Source: Bugula neritina (taxonomy: Eukaryota; Bryozoa; Gymnolaemata; Cheilostomatida; Bugulidae). Taken from it: 64,000 bases of DNA. Numbering within the stretch: the stretch's first letter is position 1; each line of letters opens with the position of its first letter. The stretch lies in the NCBI GenBank assembly GCA_964035545.1, contig OZ037768.1, forward strand, positions 18,207,700-18,271,699, read 5' to 3'. The notes under the pieces are model-generated. The model had not been told where the DNA came from and made no database searches. It saw only the letters and a list, made by a program, of their open reading frames with translations. Both the position numbers and the translations under genes were made by a program. Positions 1 to 50,300 of the stretch are shown here, piece after piece.

Positions 1-37514
<37,514 letters not shown>

Positions 37515-37979
37515 AGTAGTATAACTCTTCTCTCTCCAACTGTCAGTCGGGACCTGACAGGAGCCTCAAATTAGCCACGCCATGACGACACACGTCCACT
37601 TGTACACAATCATAATCTCTATTGCAATCCACAGTAATGGACTTTAGATGTGATATTTCCTTGTCTTTTGAATGACACTTCTTTGCAGAATTGACTACTT
37701 TTGCATTTATTCACTACCTTTTTATAAAATTGTGAGAGAAAATATAATCTTAATTTATTGTTAGTGAAAAATATAAATATTTCGTACTTCATAGTTTTTT
37801 ATATATCGATTTCATTGTAAATAAGTAACAGTGCCCATTCCATTTGTTATGAGAAAGGCAGAAGAATAGCTTAATTCTAACATACATTTATGTACCTTTT
37901 GTTATGCCTAATCACATCCTGCTGCCATTATTTTTGTCATGATTCATGCACTGCTAACAGTTCATAACTTTTGTTCACA

Positions 37980-37990
37980 AATAAAATAAA
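37980..37990 (+). terminator. Polyadenylation signal of the spectraplakin gene
   Basis: Overlapping AATAAA hexamers (37980-37985 and 37985-37990) about 470 bases after the stop codon, the first AATAAA of the 3' UTR on this strand. The 3' UTR would be about 37,515 to 38,010. Confidence 0.6.
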
Positions 37991-38010
37991 TTTCCATGTA
38001 TATTTCAAGT

Positions 38011-39717
38011 GTTGTAAATGAAAACCTTTTAGGCAATTGCTTGAAACTTATAACTTATCATGTTTGAGATGAAATTCGCTCTCAATTTAAAATTTTAGGA
38101 AGAAAAGTGATTAGGGAAGGGAGATTTTGATATGCATAAAAAGAGGAAAAAACATTGTAAATTTCTTTCATTCTTTACAAATATAAAACTCAAAAGTCTC
38201 GTAACATGTAAAATAAAAGTAGAATACAATGCCTTTTAATGACAATTCGTTGAAATTGAAACAAAGCAGTTACTATGATATACAAGAGATAGCTAAAATA
38301 TTGGGGAAGTCATTATTATTGAAACTATAGAGCTACTACTGGTACGTGACCCATTATTTTATATTGAAAAGATTTTTTCAACTACCTTGCACTCATTGGA
38401 AATGATACAATTTTTTAGGCTTAATTTCATCATTTGGTTTTTAGGTTTCCTGTAATCATTTTACCTGCATGTACATCCGGCACAGTACTTTTCCTCTAAT
38501 TGAATTGTCAGAACATCCAGAGCAGTAATTAGATTGGCTGAGCTCGGTTATAAATGGTCTACTTTGACTAACGAAATTACTCCGACTTATTTACCAACCA
38601 AATTAGTTTACATAATTGTGTTCACCGTCCTATCCTTGACTTGCCTGCCATCCATGGGTTAAGTATACCTTTATTCAAGTCTTCACAAACCACAGCAAGT
38701 GCAATTTGTGACAATAGCCAATATTATAAGAATCTTGATCTAGCGAGTATTCCATTTATCCTATTTTCAACAGACAACAGTTATGAAGACTTGGGTCATG
38801 AGACGCCAACCTATCTGATTCAAAGTTTAAGTTATTCTTTGCATTTGAGACTACAATTTTTTTAAACTATTTGCTTATTTTAAGCAACACTTTGTCAGAA
38901 AATGTCCTATCTACAGTTAATTGTGCAGAACATGGAAGACAAAATTGTTATCACTAGCGGCATTTATTGAGTCATCTAGAACATGTATTCAATATAATGA
39001 AATCACAGTCATTCCAAATTATTTGGTTTCATAATATTATGATTTTTAGGATTGAGGAGCTCCATAAAACATCCACAATAGAGTTATTAGTAACACACAC
39101 GTAATACTTCAGCAGTTTTGATGAGGCCCTTCATACAAAAATATTTCATTCCTGCAGACATACTGGTATTAAAATTTCAATGAAAGAACATATTTTTATC
39201 TCCATAGTGATAACAATGCATTTGAAAATTTTTGAAAGATGCTACTTGAAATAAACGAAGGCCTAAATTACATGCCTCCATCATATGTGCATGTAGTAAT
39301 AAAATTGGGTACAATAGTTGAAAAATATTTTGAACAGGTAAGAAAACAGTAAATAATATTTTAGTCTACATAATAACAGAGATCAAAGTTCCAGTTAAGT
39401 GAATTTACCTAATAATAGAACAGCAATGGAAACATATAATTTGATAAAATAGTTCAAACTTGATTTGCTGAAACAGCATTAAAGACACAAATTTTTTAAC
39501 ATGCAAGTTTTATCTTCCAAATGGCATGCAAAAGTATGGGATAAATACCCTCTGAAATAGAACAGGAAATTCAACTGATGAAGATCACAAATCCAAGTGA
39601 ACCCTTTCAATGAAGAGAATAAATTCAGAACTAATTACAGAGCGTTGGAATAAATATGATTCAGAGCTGTTGAATGTGAAGAAATCTCATTGACCAGAGC
39701 GGCAATAGAAAAACTGG
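38011..39717. other. Intergenic space and 3' UTR between convergent genes
   Basis: No coding exon is visible on either strand. It should contain the FAM53 3' UTR on the minus strand; an AATAAA on that strand (38963-38968) is a possible end, about 750 bases after the FAM53 stop. Otherwise AT-rich unique sequence. Confidence 0.5.
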
Positions 39718-42700
39718 TTAATTGTTTTCTATCATATCCAGATCAAGTTCACTGTCTTGGTTAGGTTCCATAGCAAATATAACATCTTGTTCTGTATCAC
39801 TAGCACCTAGACACCCACAGCCTTCTAAATCTCTATTTTGGGAGCCACTGTGGCTACAAGAATGTGACTTAGATTGTACCGTTGCAACCATCTTGTTGGT
39901 GATATCACAGAGCTCATCGTCTGTGGTGCTGCACCCACTATCTGAGTCGTTCAGAGTGTGGTGCGAGGAATGGGCGCCTGGCAGAGTAGAGTCAATAGAA
40001 GTAGTAGGAGTATTGTGCTGAGAGTTGAGTGAGGCAATTGATGAGATATAGTTGACGTCTTGGGGACTGCTGGCTATAGTTTGTAGAACCCTGTCCGGAA
40101 ATATATGCCCATGTCTCCCAGAACGAATTTTCTATAAAAAAGCGAAATAAAATACCATATTTTTAAATGTGATAGTAAAATCAAACAAAAAAAAAAATCA
40201 AATCTTTCATAATATTGAAGACGAAGAGTTTGCTTGAGCTAACACTTGTTAACATTAATTGGAACTTAATAGAATCGTCTTCTCATGTTGACCAAACCAT
40301 TCCACTAGATACTAAATAATACAGCTTAAAGAAGGAACAGCTTTGACTCTGCCATACAACTATTCATATAAATATGGAGCAGCCGAGTGTGACACTATGA
40401 GCTGTATGCTACATTGTATCTATAGCAACCAACCAGTCTCACACAATATCAGTGGCAAACTTCATTCTCAGAAAATAGTATTTTCCTGGCCTCTAAAGTC
40501 TAAACCAAATGGCTACTGGGAATGTATGAAAACAATTGGCCAATCTTGAGGTAACCTAACAGAGTACAAAATACAAGTAAACCTCTTTCTATTACCATAC
40601 CAGACACCAGGGAAGGTTAGTTCAGCCCACAATATACAAGGTGCCTTAGACCTGCATAATCAATTAACTCAATCTACAAACTTTTTAAAAATTCTACATA
40701 GTAAGACAACTCCCAAAAACTGCAACCATTTGCAAAATAAAGCACTAAAGTTAATCAAATACAAGCAAACTTATGTTGCAATAAAATAAACACATATTCA
40801 ATTTCTCTAATGTTTCACCACTCTATTGACACACCAAAAACTTTGTTTGCTGCATAATATGTTCAAACTTGTTCCAGTACATCAAACCTAAAGGCAGAAA
40901 ATATGAATCAAGTAATTAATTGAGGAATATTCATCAATAAGAATTCTGTTGGATGATAATGTAGGCACTAGGCAGACATTTAAAACATAAACAGAAGAAC
41001 TCATTTTATTACGGCTGAACATTATGTTAGCATTCTGTCCTTGCAGTGATGCGAGAAACAAACAGGCCAGGAAAATGGATAAACCAGCCGAATTACTTCT
41101 GTTTCCTGAGAAACCTGTGTTTAACGGCATGCGTAGTATAACAGAGTCGCTGCACACAGAGTCTACATACCAAGGGTGAAGCGGTGCGGGCTGTAAGATC
41201 AGATCTGACTTGGTCTTTACCAAACTTCATCTACAAAGAGCGAAAAATCAAACTATTATAAGAGTGAGAAGTGTGCAGTGTATGTAGAGATGAAACACTT
41301 TCTCATTACACAAGTTATAGACAAGTAATTCCCACTAAATCAGATCTCTTCTAAACTAGTCATCACAAGTAGCTATTCACACCTCAATCACTACAAACAC
41401 TTCCAATACTGGGATAGTTCCACAAAAACAGTTTGATTTGCATATGTTTGTTCCCAACCGAGCAAATTTCTTTACAAGATTATAGCCATAAATCCAATTA
41501 AACAGGAGCACGGCATTCCTTTATTTATATTGAACACACAAACTTTTGCCAACAAGATAAGTGGTAAAAAATTTCTCAATGTGTCTATCCCATAACTTTT
41601 CATGGAAACATCCCAAGTGGAGAGCCATACTTTGTTCTTAGTTAGGTTTAAATGTGTTGAATAGCAGGATGAATAATTTAGGCAAACTAGTAACTTTCCT
41701 GCAGTACTTAAAATAATATCAAAAATTGTGTTATTACTAGGTTTTCATGCTATTCGAGGCAAACTGAATGGATATAAAATGTGGTACTGCTAAGAATATT
41801 CAGTTCAGTGAACAATCAAACCAACCGAGAGTGGCTCAGGACAGAGTCTCAGGTAAACCCAGGTAAACTCAGGTAGCTAATAATGTGAATCAAGTGGGAA
41901 CTCAGTTGAAGAATGATATATTAGTCAAGCAATACTAAAAGCACACATTTATGTTTCTTGAAAAAACGCTATAAACAATCCACCAACCTCAGTCATCTTA
42001 GCAAAGTTGATGGACGGCCTCTGATCTTCGCACCGCCTCCTTTTCGTGCCACATCTTCGTTCGTGTATGACGCAAGGCTGAGACTGGCAGCGCAAAGGCA
42101 GTGGTTGTGTGAGGTTAGAGTGGAGCCAGCTGTCGGCTACAGAGGGCATAGATATGGCGGAGAGTCCTCGCAGAGAGGGCCTGGAATCAGAGTCAGCACC
42201 GCTGCCAGAGGCACTGTGTCCCATAGAGGGCAGCGTCTGTAGAGATTCACATCGGTTTTTGTTCAGATTATTCAGTGAATTGAGAGGTGAGTCAAAGTAG
42301 CCGCTGGAGGCGGAGGACGGCCTTGACCTTGGTGACTCTGGTGGAGTGCTGCTATCTGCTGAGAGTAACGAAGGCCAAGTAGGGGGCAAACCCCGTGCAG
42401 ACGCCGTGTTCTTGTAGACCTGATGTGATAAGTGATGAGATTTAGAGCGTGATCCACCGCTATTAGGACGCAAGGCTAGAGGTCTGTGCAGACGACTCCT
42501 CGCCTGATTTTGCAGCCAGCGAGTGTGCAACTCCCCGTCATTAGGTATAGACATGGACCTGCACTGTCTCTTGTTGGGGGGGTTGCAACACGCCCCGTCC
42601 AAGTCTTTAACAGAGTCATTGGGTTTAGAAGAGAGCAAAATGGACGTGACCGCCACACCTTGTTTGGGGGCGCCACTGCCTACAGCTATAATTTTCACTT

Positions 42701-44365
42701 TCTTATTTGAATCTAAAAAAAACAGAATATACAAAACTTTCACAATTGAATACTAGATGTTTGTAAGCAGATTCATGCTAGTAAGACCTTCTCTTTGTAC
42801 AAAAGTGTCCCAACAAAGAAGTGAAGTTGAAGTTACATTGATTAAACAAGTCAATAAGAGAGTTGTGAGTTTATAGAGAGTGACTAAGCAGCGCACCTGT
42901 AGTCTAAAGAGGTGATATCAATGAATGTGAGATGCATTAGACTAGCTAAAATGTCGTACAATACTCATATATGAGTAAACACTCACCTTGTAAGTAAAAA
43001 CAAAACTTCATTATATCTATGCTGTCGTATGGGTGCCCAAACTCAAAGCACGTTAATCTAGTTAAACCCCAATATAATGACTTTAAGAGGAATGTAGTGG
43101 GATAAAAGACCAAGTGAAAACAAGGAATGTGCAGGGGGTCAGCCTAACATGAAGATAAGAAACTTTGTGACCACGCAGTAACAGAGTGACACACAACAAC
43201 CGCTGCTGCTGCTGCTGCTGCTGCCGCTGCCACCGGTAGCAGCTGACTAGAACCTGCTGCCAGCTGGCCAGGTAATTTACTAAACAACTTACCAGACAGC
43301 AGGGAGATGGGAGGATGAGGCTCTGAGTGGTGACGAATCTTGGCAGCATTTTCATCCTAAAGCATTGATATCAGGTTAATGGGAAATAAAATCTATCACC
43401 CACTCCTTTCCACACAATAAATTTACAATATTTTTGGCAAACTTTCAAAACCTATACAACGCAGTGTAGCGTGGCCTGAGTATAGTGGATAATTAGTTCT
43501 GAGAAGATGGTGTCATAAACACTCTCTACATTTTCCCACACTTTTACTTTCTCCAGAGAGTCTGACAGCGCCAGCTAAAGGAAATAAATATCTGACCCAA
43601 CCCAGCAGCAAACACTTTCATAATACACATCAATAGATATTTCCGCTGCATATAATTGAATTATATTCACACTACTGTGCCCTCCATACCCCAATAACCT
43701 TTAATCAGTGTTACAAATCAGTTGTCAGCCAAACGTAGTAAGCTATGCCAAGTAGCAGTGTATTCAGCTGTCACTGTATGAAAAGGGAGAAGAAATAGGT
43801 GGTAGGGGTGACTGACATTCACTCGGCCATTTTAAGCAGTTGATTTAAATGGAGAGGTTGAGGTGAGATGCATTGTGTAAGCAACTCACAAAATCCTCCA
43901 GTATACAGTTTTCATCAGCAGTGAAAGAGACATCCAGTTTTCAACCCCCACACCATATTGAAAAATTAGGTTTTGAACATCTCAGTTGCCACTACTTAGT
44001 ATACAATATATTAAACAGTTTGGGGTGCAGCCGTGGTCTCGGGGTTAGAGAGTTTACTTCTTAAAGGCTATTGGTGATGTTAGGAAGAGCACCCAGTCAT
44101 AATTGCTCCTGTGCCCCATCTGAATAAGTCCTTAGCCCGATTTAACAAAAACCCTTTCTATCAGGGTTTTTTCACAGGGATAGTGACTATAAACTTGTGT
44201 GAGTTTTTTATATATCAAACAGTATCTCAGTACACTTACTTGACTAGAACTGGAGAAGTTAGTGTGAGATTCCGACAGAGTTTGACTCTGTAGTTGGCTG
44301 GTAATGTTCTGTACCGTAAGCATTCTGTCTGATACCACACCCTCCCTGTCTACCATAAGTGACAC
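39718..44365 (-). CDS. FAM53: FAM53 family protein
   Basis: Minus-strand exons: 44365-44240 (ATG), 43356-43293, 42712-41988, 41230-41171, and a last exon ending at the TAA 39720-39718. FAM53 proteins (Simplet) are nuclear, bind 14-3-3 proteins and in fish bring beta-catenin to the nucleus. Family signatures: LQSQTLSESH near the N-terminus; KRQCRSMSIPND followed by a Trp-Leu stretch; and the C-terminal block RCQSQPCVIHERR, KRRRCEDQRPSINFAKM, which carries a nuclear localisation signal. About 424 aa with the last exon starting at 40017, close to vertebrate FAM53B. The rest is Ser/Pro-rich and disordered. The last-exon start is uncertain: acceptor at 40017 keeps frame, acceptor at 40132 gives a frame conflict (see findings). 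The exon 41230-41171 (20 codons, MKFGKDQVRSDLTARTASPL) is phase 0-0. Confidence 0.88.
44020..44135 (+). repeat. Possible SINE remnant
   Basis: GTGCAGCCGTGGTCTCGGGG followed by TTAGAGAGTT resembles the A-box head of a tRNA-derived SINE, and further on GGAAGAGCACCCAGTC resembles the conserved body seen in some invertebrate SINEs. No clean B box. Weak. Confidence 0.3.
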
Positions 44366-47300
44366 ACTACTGCCTCATTGACCACCGGGTGACATTGAGG
44401 TGATCTTGACTTGAGTGCTGTGTGTGCTAAATGTAGTGCCACCTAGCCATTTCCTTGGCACCTGTCCATTTACCAAACACCCACTGTAAAATATGTTATA
44501 TAAGATGATAGAATGTTGAATAACAAAATTGCTATTACTGCGTTAACTGTGAGAGTATCGCATGGAGCTTGAGTTACACAAATCATGGCTTTCAGTTACA
44601 CAATGTGTGCTAGCTACGCCTCCCATGTTTTAGGGTTGGTCTTAGAATTCGACCCAAATCTAAAGAAACTCTGGCTAATTGAATCTTCAACTTCTACTAC
44701 TATACTGCATCATAACAATCTTTTTCAGATAATATTAAGGCTGTTGGCAACTGTTCTTCAAGCTTTTTTGCAAACTGCCTCCTACTTAAAACTCAGACTA
44801 ACCATCATTTTTATTAGACCAGCAGGTGGCAAAGAAGTTATTATAAAAATTAGGCTTCTTTCTTTAAAACTAATAATCAAATGAAATACTAGATAAATAA
44901 AAATTTTAATGGATCATTTTCCAGCCAACCTTAGAAACCACAACTGTGGTTATTGGAAAAATCATTTATAGAACACTGATAACTTTACTCTGTACTGAAA
45001 CAGGTGCACTTTAGAAATGTACACTGGCAGTATGTGCAATTTGCATTCATCAATATTTCATCAATTACTATTTGGCTTTCACACAGAATACATTTAAAAT
45101 GCCTGGAACTTAGCACACACAGCACTTAAATACCTGAATAGAAGGCTATACAATTCAATAGCATACATTTAGCTGAAAGAAAACCATGGCTGCAGTGTTC
45201 TTTTTTTAAATAGTTACATTATTTAATTTTTGTTCTATTCATTACATAAACCAATATATAATATTTCAGTAGCACGGTTATCTAGGACAGTACCTAAACC
45301 CGGCAATGAAACCTATTTGCAGAATATGAGAGAAGAAAAGCTTAATAGCATAAAGCAAAATTAATAATTACATATTTCCATAACATGAAAATATGGCCGG
45401 AATAAGATAAGAAAAGGTGCAGCAACCCAACTTTTGTTCTTTATCAGTAATGAATAGAGTTGTATTACATGAAAGGAGGTTTATACTAATACAGTTGTCT
45501 TTATTAGTCACCTATTGTTTATGCATACCAACAGAGGCAAAATGAAGCAAAAAAGCAAGAAAATGTATAAAAAGTTTGGATGTGATATCAGCTTTTGATC
45601 TGCTGACGTTATGTAAAAGAATCACGTGGCATGAGCATGAAGCAATGTTTAATATCATTAGATGGCTGTTCACTGTTCACAAGGGACAACCATGCAGGGT
45701 GGAGAGTGCAAACAATAGCCTTTACCCTTCGCAATATTGTAAACTGTTATTATTACATAGATTCTTTCAGCGGGCAGCCACACACTAGGGACTAATACCA
45801 ATTCAAAATTAGAATTGCTATAGTTAATGAAAGATCGGAAGTTATTTACCTATGTTCTCTCTATGTTACATGTTTACACAGTGTCAATATAGTAATTAAT
45901 GGCAATTTCATATTTTAACTTACTTCAAAATAATTTTCAAATACAACTTTACTCGATACTCTAGAATAACTTGAGTACAACCCAACTGGCAGAACTTTAG
46001 TTCAACGACTGTACCAAAGTTATCAGCTACAACTGCTTAAGAATAAACTTAATTTAAAGTATTTTCAAAACATAATACATTATCAGACTATTAGACTATA
46101 CCATCGTGACATTGTCTTCAATAGAAGGACTATCATTGATAAGCATGAGATTACATTCAATGTAAACACAATTTGCATACTACTTATACATAGAGTTCAT
46201 TTGCTTTTCACCAAACATGTTTAAGCTTCCAAGAATTGACAAAACATATTTGTTGTCCGATTTTTGTAATACTGCATTGTGAGCAGTAAGATGAAGATTG
46301 TTTACACAATCTTCCAGCGTAATGTTTCTCTATGTATGCAATTCAACAACTCAATAGAAGCTATACTTTGCAGCAGCCAAAATCAACATTATAATGAATA
46401 TATAGCATAGCCTATTGACCAAACTGATGAAAAACGTCACTAGCAAATTCTTACACCGTTGAGCAGTATTGTAATTGTGTTTTCATAATAACAAAGTAAT
46501 ATTAATGGATAATATTTGATAATTGAGGAGAGATAAATGCTGTACACACTTTGTTGGTAAGCAAATATATTTAGCTGTCATCAAAAGGAACAGCTGAATA
46601 TAAGCTCTTAACAAGTATTCAATTTAGTAGTCAATAGTCATCCCAATCAAACTAAAATATTTACAGTCAATAAGTATCAATCATTTGAACATTACATTGG
46701 TTTTTATCTAAGTTTCCAATAGAATCAAACAAGATACTTTTACTAGCTGTCTGAAAGGCAACATCTTACACAGAAAACTTATAGAAAAATGTTTAATAAA
46801 AGATACCAACTGAAACTTCATCAGAAACTATTTATGTTGTAGTACGAAAAAGAACAATTATAAAATCAATTCCCTGGTCAGCATAAAATTAAAGGTAAAA
46901 ATTACAAAATGCTCACGATATCAGTTTTGGAGACCAAAAAGTGCCTAACAATTAATATTACTCTTCTCAACCTAAACTTGCAGTAATTTAGGAAAATTTA
47001 GAATTCTAACATGTAAAACCAATAGTCAACAGCTTTTAATCAATCCTCTAGTTACCCTAAATTAAAATACATAGTTAGTTCAACTTATAAGTATAAGTGG
47101 AAGTCCATACTTTAGCATAGAACTTATTTTGACAATTTATAATATTTATTATAAATTATAATTTATTATATTATTATTATATATTTATCAGCTTTTCCAG
47201 AGTATACAGTTTTATCTGCTGGTAATATTGGCTAAGCATAGTGTGTTTGTTTTACTGGTTATTGGAATAATTAAAGGTATAAACAAAATTCAATAGCTCT

Positions 47301-50300
47301 TTGAATAAATTAAACTGCACTGCAGGAAAAACTCTGGTGATTTTAGACAAACAAAAGTTGAGCTTGGTGACTAGCACTACCAGCATAAACAGATCTGTTT
47401 TTACAATGATGTTGTTGTGCATGTTATTTTATTTATGTGCCATAAAAATATATTAGTATATTAATCAAAATAAAATACTTCATATATGTAGCTGTTGTTA
47501 TATTGTAATAAAATTGAGATTCATAACTTATATATTTTACTCCTTTAAGTCTTACAGCATGCGTGTAGTGGCAATTCTTAAGAGTTAAGTTAGGTATTTA
47601 GTTTAATTTCTTATGAGATGTGTTGATGAATTGTAAGGGGCCGCTACACTTAATAACAGACCTATAAACCATCATGACATACGATAATTAATTAGCAGTC
47701 TCTTGAGGGGATAAAAATTCATAGCCTCAAGCTAGAGTATAGCTTTTCCTGATGCAGTGTTGGTGATTTGATTCACCTTTGGGCGTAATACAATAAATAC
47801 ATTGTTAACACTTTCAGAGCGGCCTATGTAGTTTTGCAACTTTTTGCTTAAATTCACAAATAGTGCAAATCAACTCAATCTACAAACTTGTTTGCCAACA
47901 AGACACATTTTTTCTAAAATATGTCTGGCGTACCACGATATGCAGAGCATAATATTATCTTACAATCTTTTACCTTTATGGCTTTTGTAGGGTGTTGAGT
48001 GCTGCAAAGTACTACACCATGGAAGCATTAATTGATATTCGAAGCTTTCTCGGCTACTATTATTTATCAATGAATACATTATTCATACTATAGAAATTAG
48101 TGTGCCTCTCTAGAAATAAGACAAAGGACACAACTGAGTATCCGGGCATAGGCATTACACTAGAAATGCAAACAACTTGCTATCAAATCAATCCTACTAT
48201 ATATTATTTATTGTCTATGGCATCTTAGATGTACCCTTGCCAACATTATAATTACAGCAACTGAAGAAGTAGCTCGTGGGCATTAGCATTCAACACTGCT
48301 CCCCAAAGGAAAATCAAAGGCCTGTGCTAACTCTCTAACCCTAACATGTTATCCACTACACATAAGAGTTATTGGTAGCCTCAGGGTCAAGGTTACATCT
48401 CCACCATGACAACCTAGTTCCATTGCCTAACATTTTTAAATTAAAATAGTTTAGCACATATTGGCATATCTATTGATCCAGTAAAGCAAAATAAAAATTT
48501 AAAATGAATCTCAAACTCTGTGTGTCTGCTAAAACGAAAGTACTGTCAGGTATAAAAGGAAATTGTCTGTTAGATTAGAGTTGATAATTCAGGAAAATAT
48601 GTAGACATTACTTACGACTTGACTCTATCAAATGTGAGTAACATAAAACATTCCCAAAGCTCACAGTGAATGTAGTGAGTAATGCGCACTACTGCAGTGC
48701 TTCTATCACACGTCAATAACAACTGTAACCATTTGGATCACTGAGCTAATACTATGCTAATGTAGACAATAATGCTATTAGTAGTGGATACTAGTCGACA
48801 TACTGGAGCAGAGTAGCAATAACTGAACAATGAAGTAGCCACTGCTGTAAACACTAAGTACAGAAACAGTATTGAATGCTGTCAGAAGAGTCTATACGCA
48901 ATTAATAAAAACAGCAGATGCCAGCAACAGAAAAAAACTACTACTATATGCCCTTATTATGTCATGAGTTTATGTCCTGTTGGGTGTTAACTAGAATTCA
49001 CCAGGCAGGCTACATCTAACTACTAACTTTTTGCTTAGTAAATGAAAAACTATTCAAGAGCATCTAAGCATTAAGAAGTTATTTTCTGTTTGACAACTCT
49101 AGATTTGGAAAACTACAAGTTACCTTAAATATTTTCAGGATCCTTAAAATGAAGGGAGCACCTAGAAGTTGGTTGTTGACGTGCAAGTATCAAATGGAGG
49201 AAAATACAATGACTTTAAAACGTCATCAAACATAATTAATGTAAGAATTTTCCTGCACCCAAGGCAAATTTCTTTTGCAATAATAGCTAATGATAAAATG
49301 TTCCCTTAATATAAAAATAATCTGTCCAATAAGCTGTATGAATTACGGTGGTTAAGTCCATCAATAAAATATCTTATAATAACTTCAAACTAGCCAGTTA
49401 GCAGGAATATTTATACATTCCCAGTCGTATATTACTACAAAATATGATAGCAAGTCTTACTTAGCTAATAAAGCAACCTCCACCCCCTCCCCATAAAACT
49501 CAAATCATTTGAATCATGTTATTTATAACCTAAGTAGCTCTGGATTGATATCTTGAAGTGTGCATTCCTAAACATTGAAACAAAACTGAAATAAAACAGG
49601 GTGTTTTCAAGCTTTTGAAGCATATTTTTTAAAGCTTCAGGATGTATCTACATTAAAATTAAGTGCATTATAAAGATAAATTATATGAAACAAAACAGTA
49701 AAGAATTTCCAAAAATGTTTCATTTATAATGTTATTTTGGTTTGTTGATTGAGCAATGTCAACTTTCTGCATCATAAAATCCATTTTTAGATGTAGAATG
49801 TGCGTGAAGCTCTCTAATGACATTTCAAGAAGTGCCAAATATGAAGGCAGATATCACTGCAGTACAAACAAATTCTCAAACACAAAAATCTTGAAAAATT
49901 CCGAATATAAAGAATGCAAAAACAAATAATCAAATTTATACGGTCACAGCCATAATAATCAATTTACTTACACCATAGTTGGGCGGAATTAAACAATTCA
50001 TAGGCAATTAGCCATAAAACTAGTTGTGAACTAGCAGAACCAAATGTAGACTAGCTAAGAACAATTAAACAATTACCTGAGTTGTAAAAAATTAATTCTG
50101 TTAATATAAACAGTGTAATAATACCAGCACATGCTTGAAATTCACTCATTAATATTTTCATGAATACGTGACTAGATATTGACGTAAATTTACCAAGGAA
50201 TTTAAAATACGTCTATGTAAATTTTAACCAATAAAGTGGTGAAAATGTAAAATAATATAAAAAACACATACATTAGCTTTGTGCAATTTTATAATAAAAC

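Noticed and set aside
41949-42743. 264-aa minus-strand frame as a stand-alone gene with a signal-like start
   Set aside because: The first residues (MKVLYILFFL) and the last ones are intron translation; the middle is the main FAM53 exon 42712-41988.
44585-44884. 99-aa open frame
   Set aside because: No recognisable motif, AT-rich codon pattern as in random sequence.
48290-48440. Second SINE copy on the minus strand
   Set aside because: Only a short shared string (GGGTTAGAGAGTT) with the 44-kb remnant; no clear A and B box pair.
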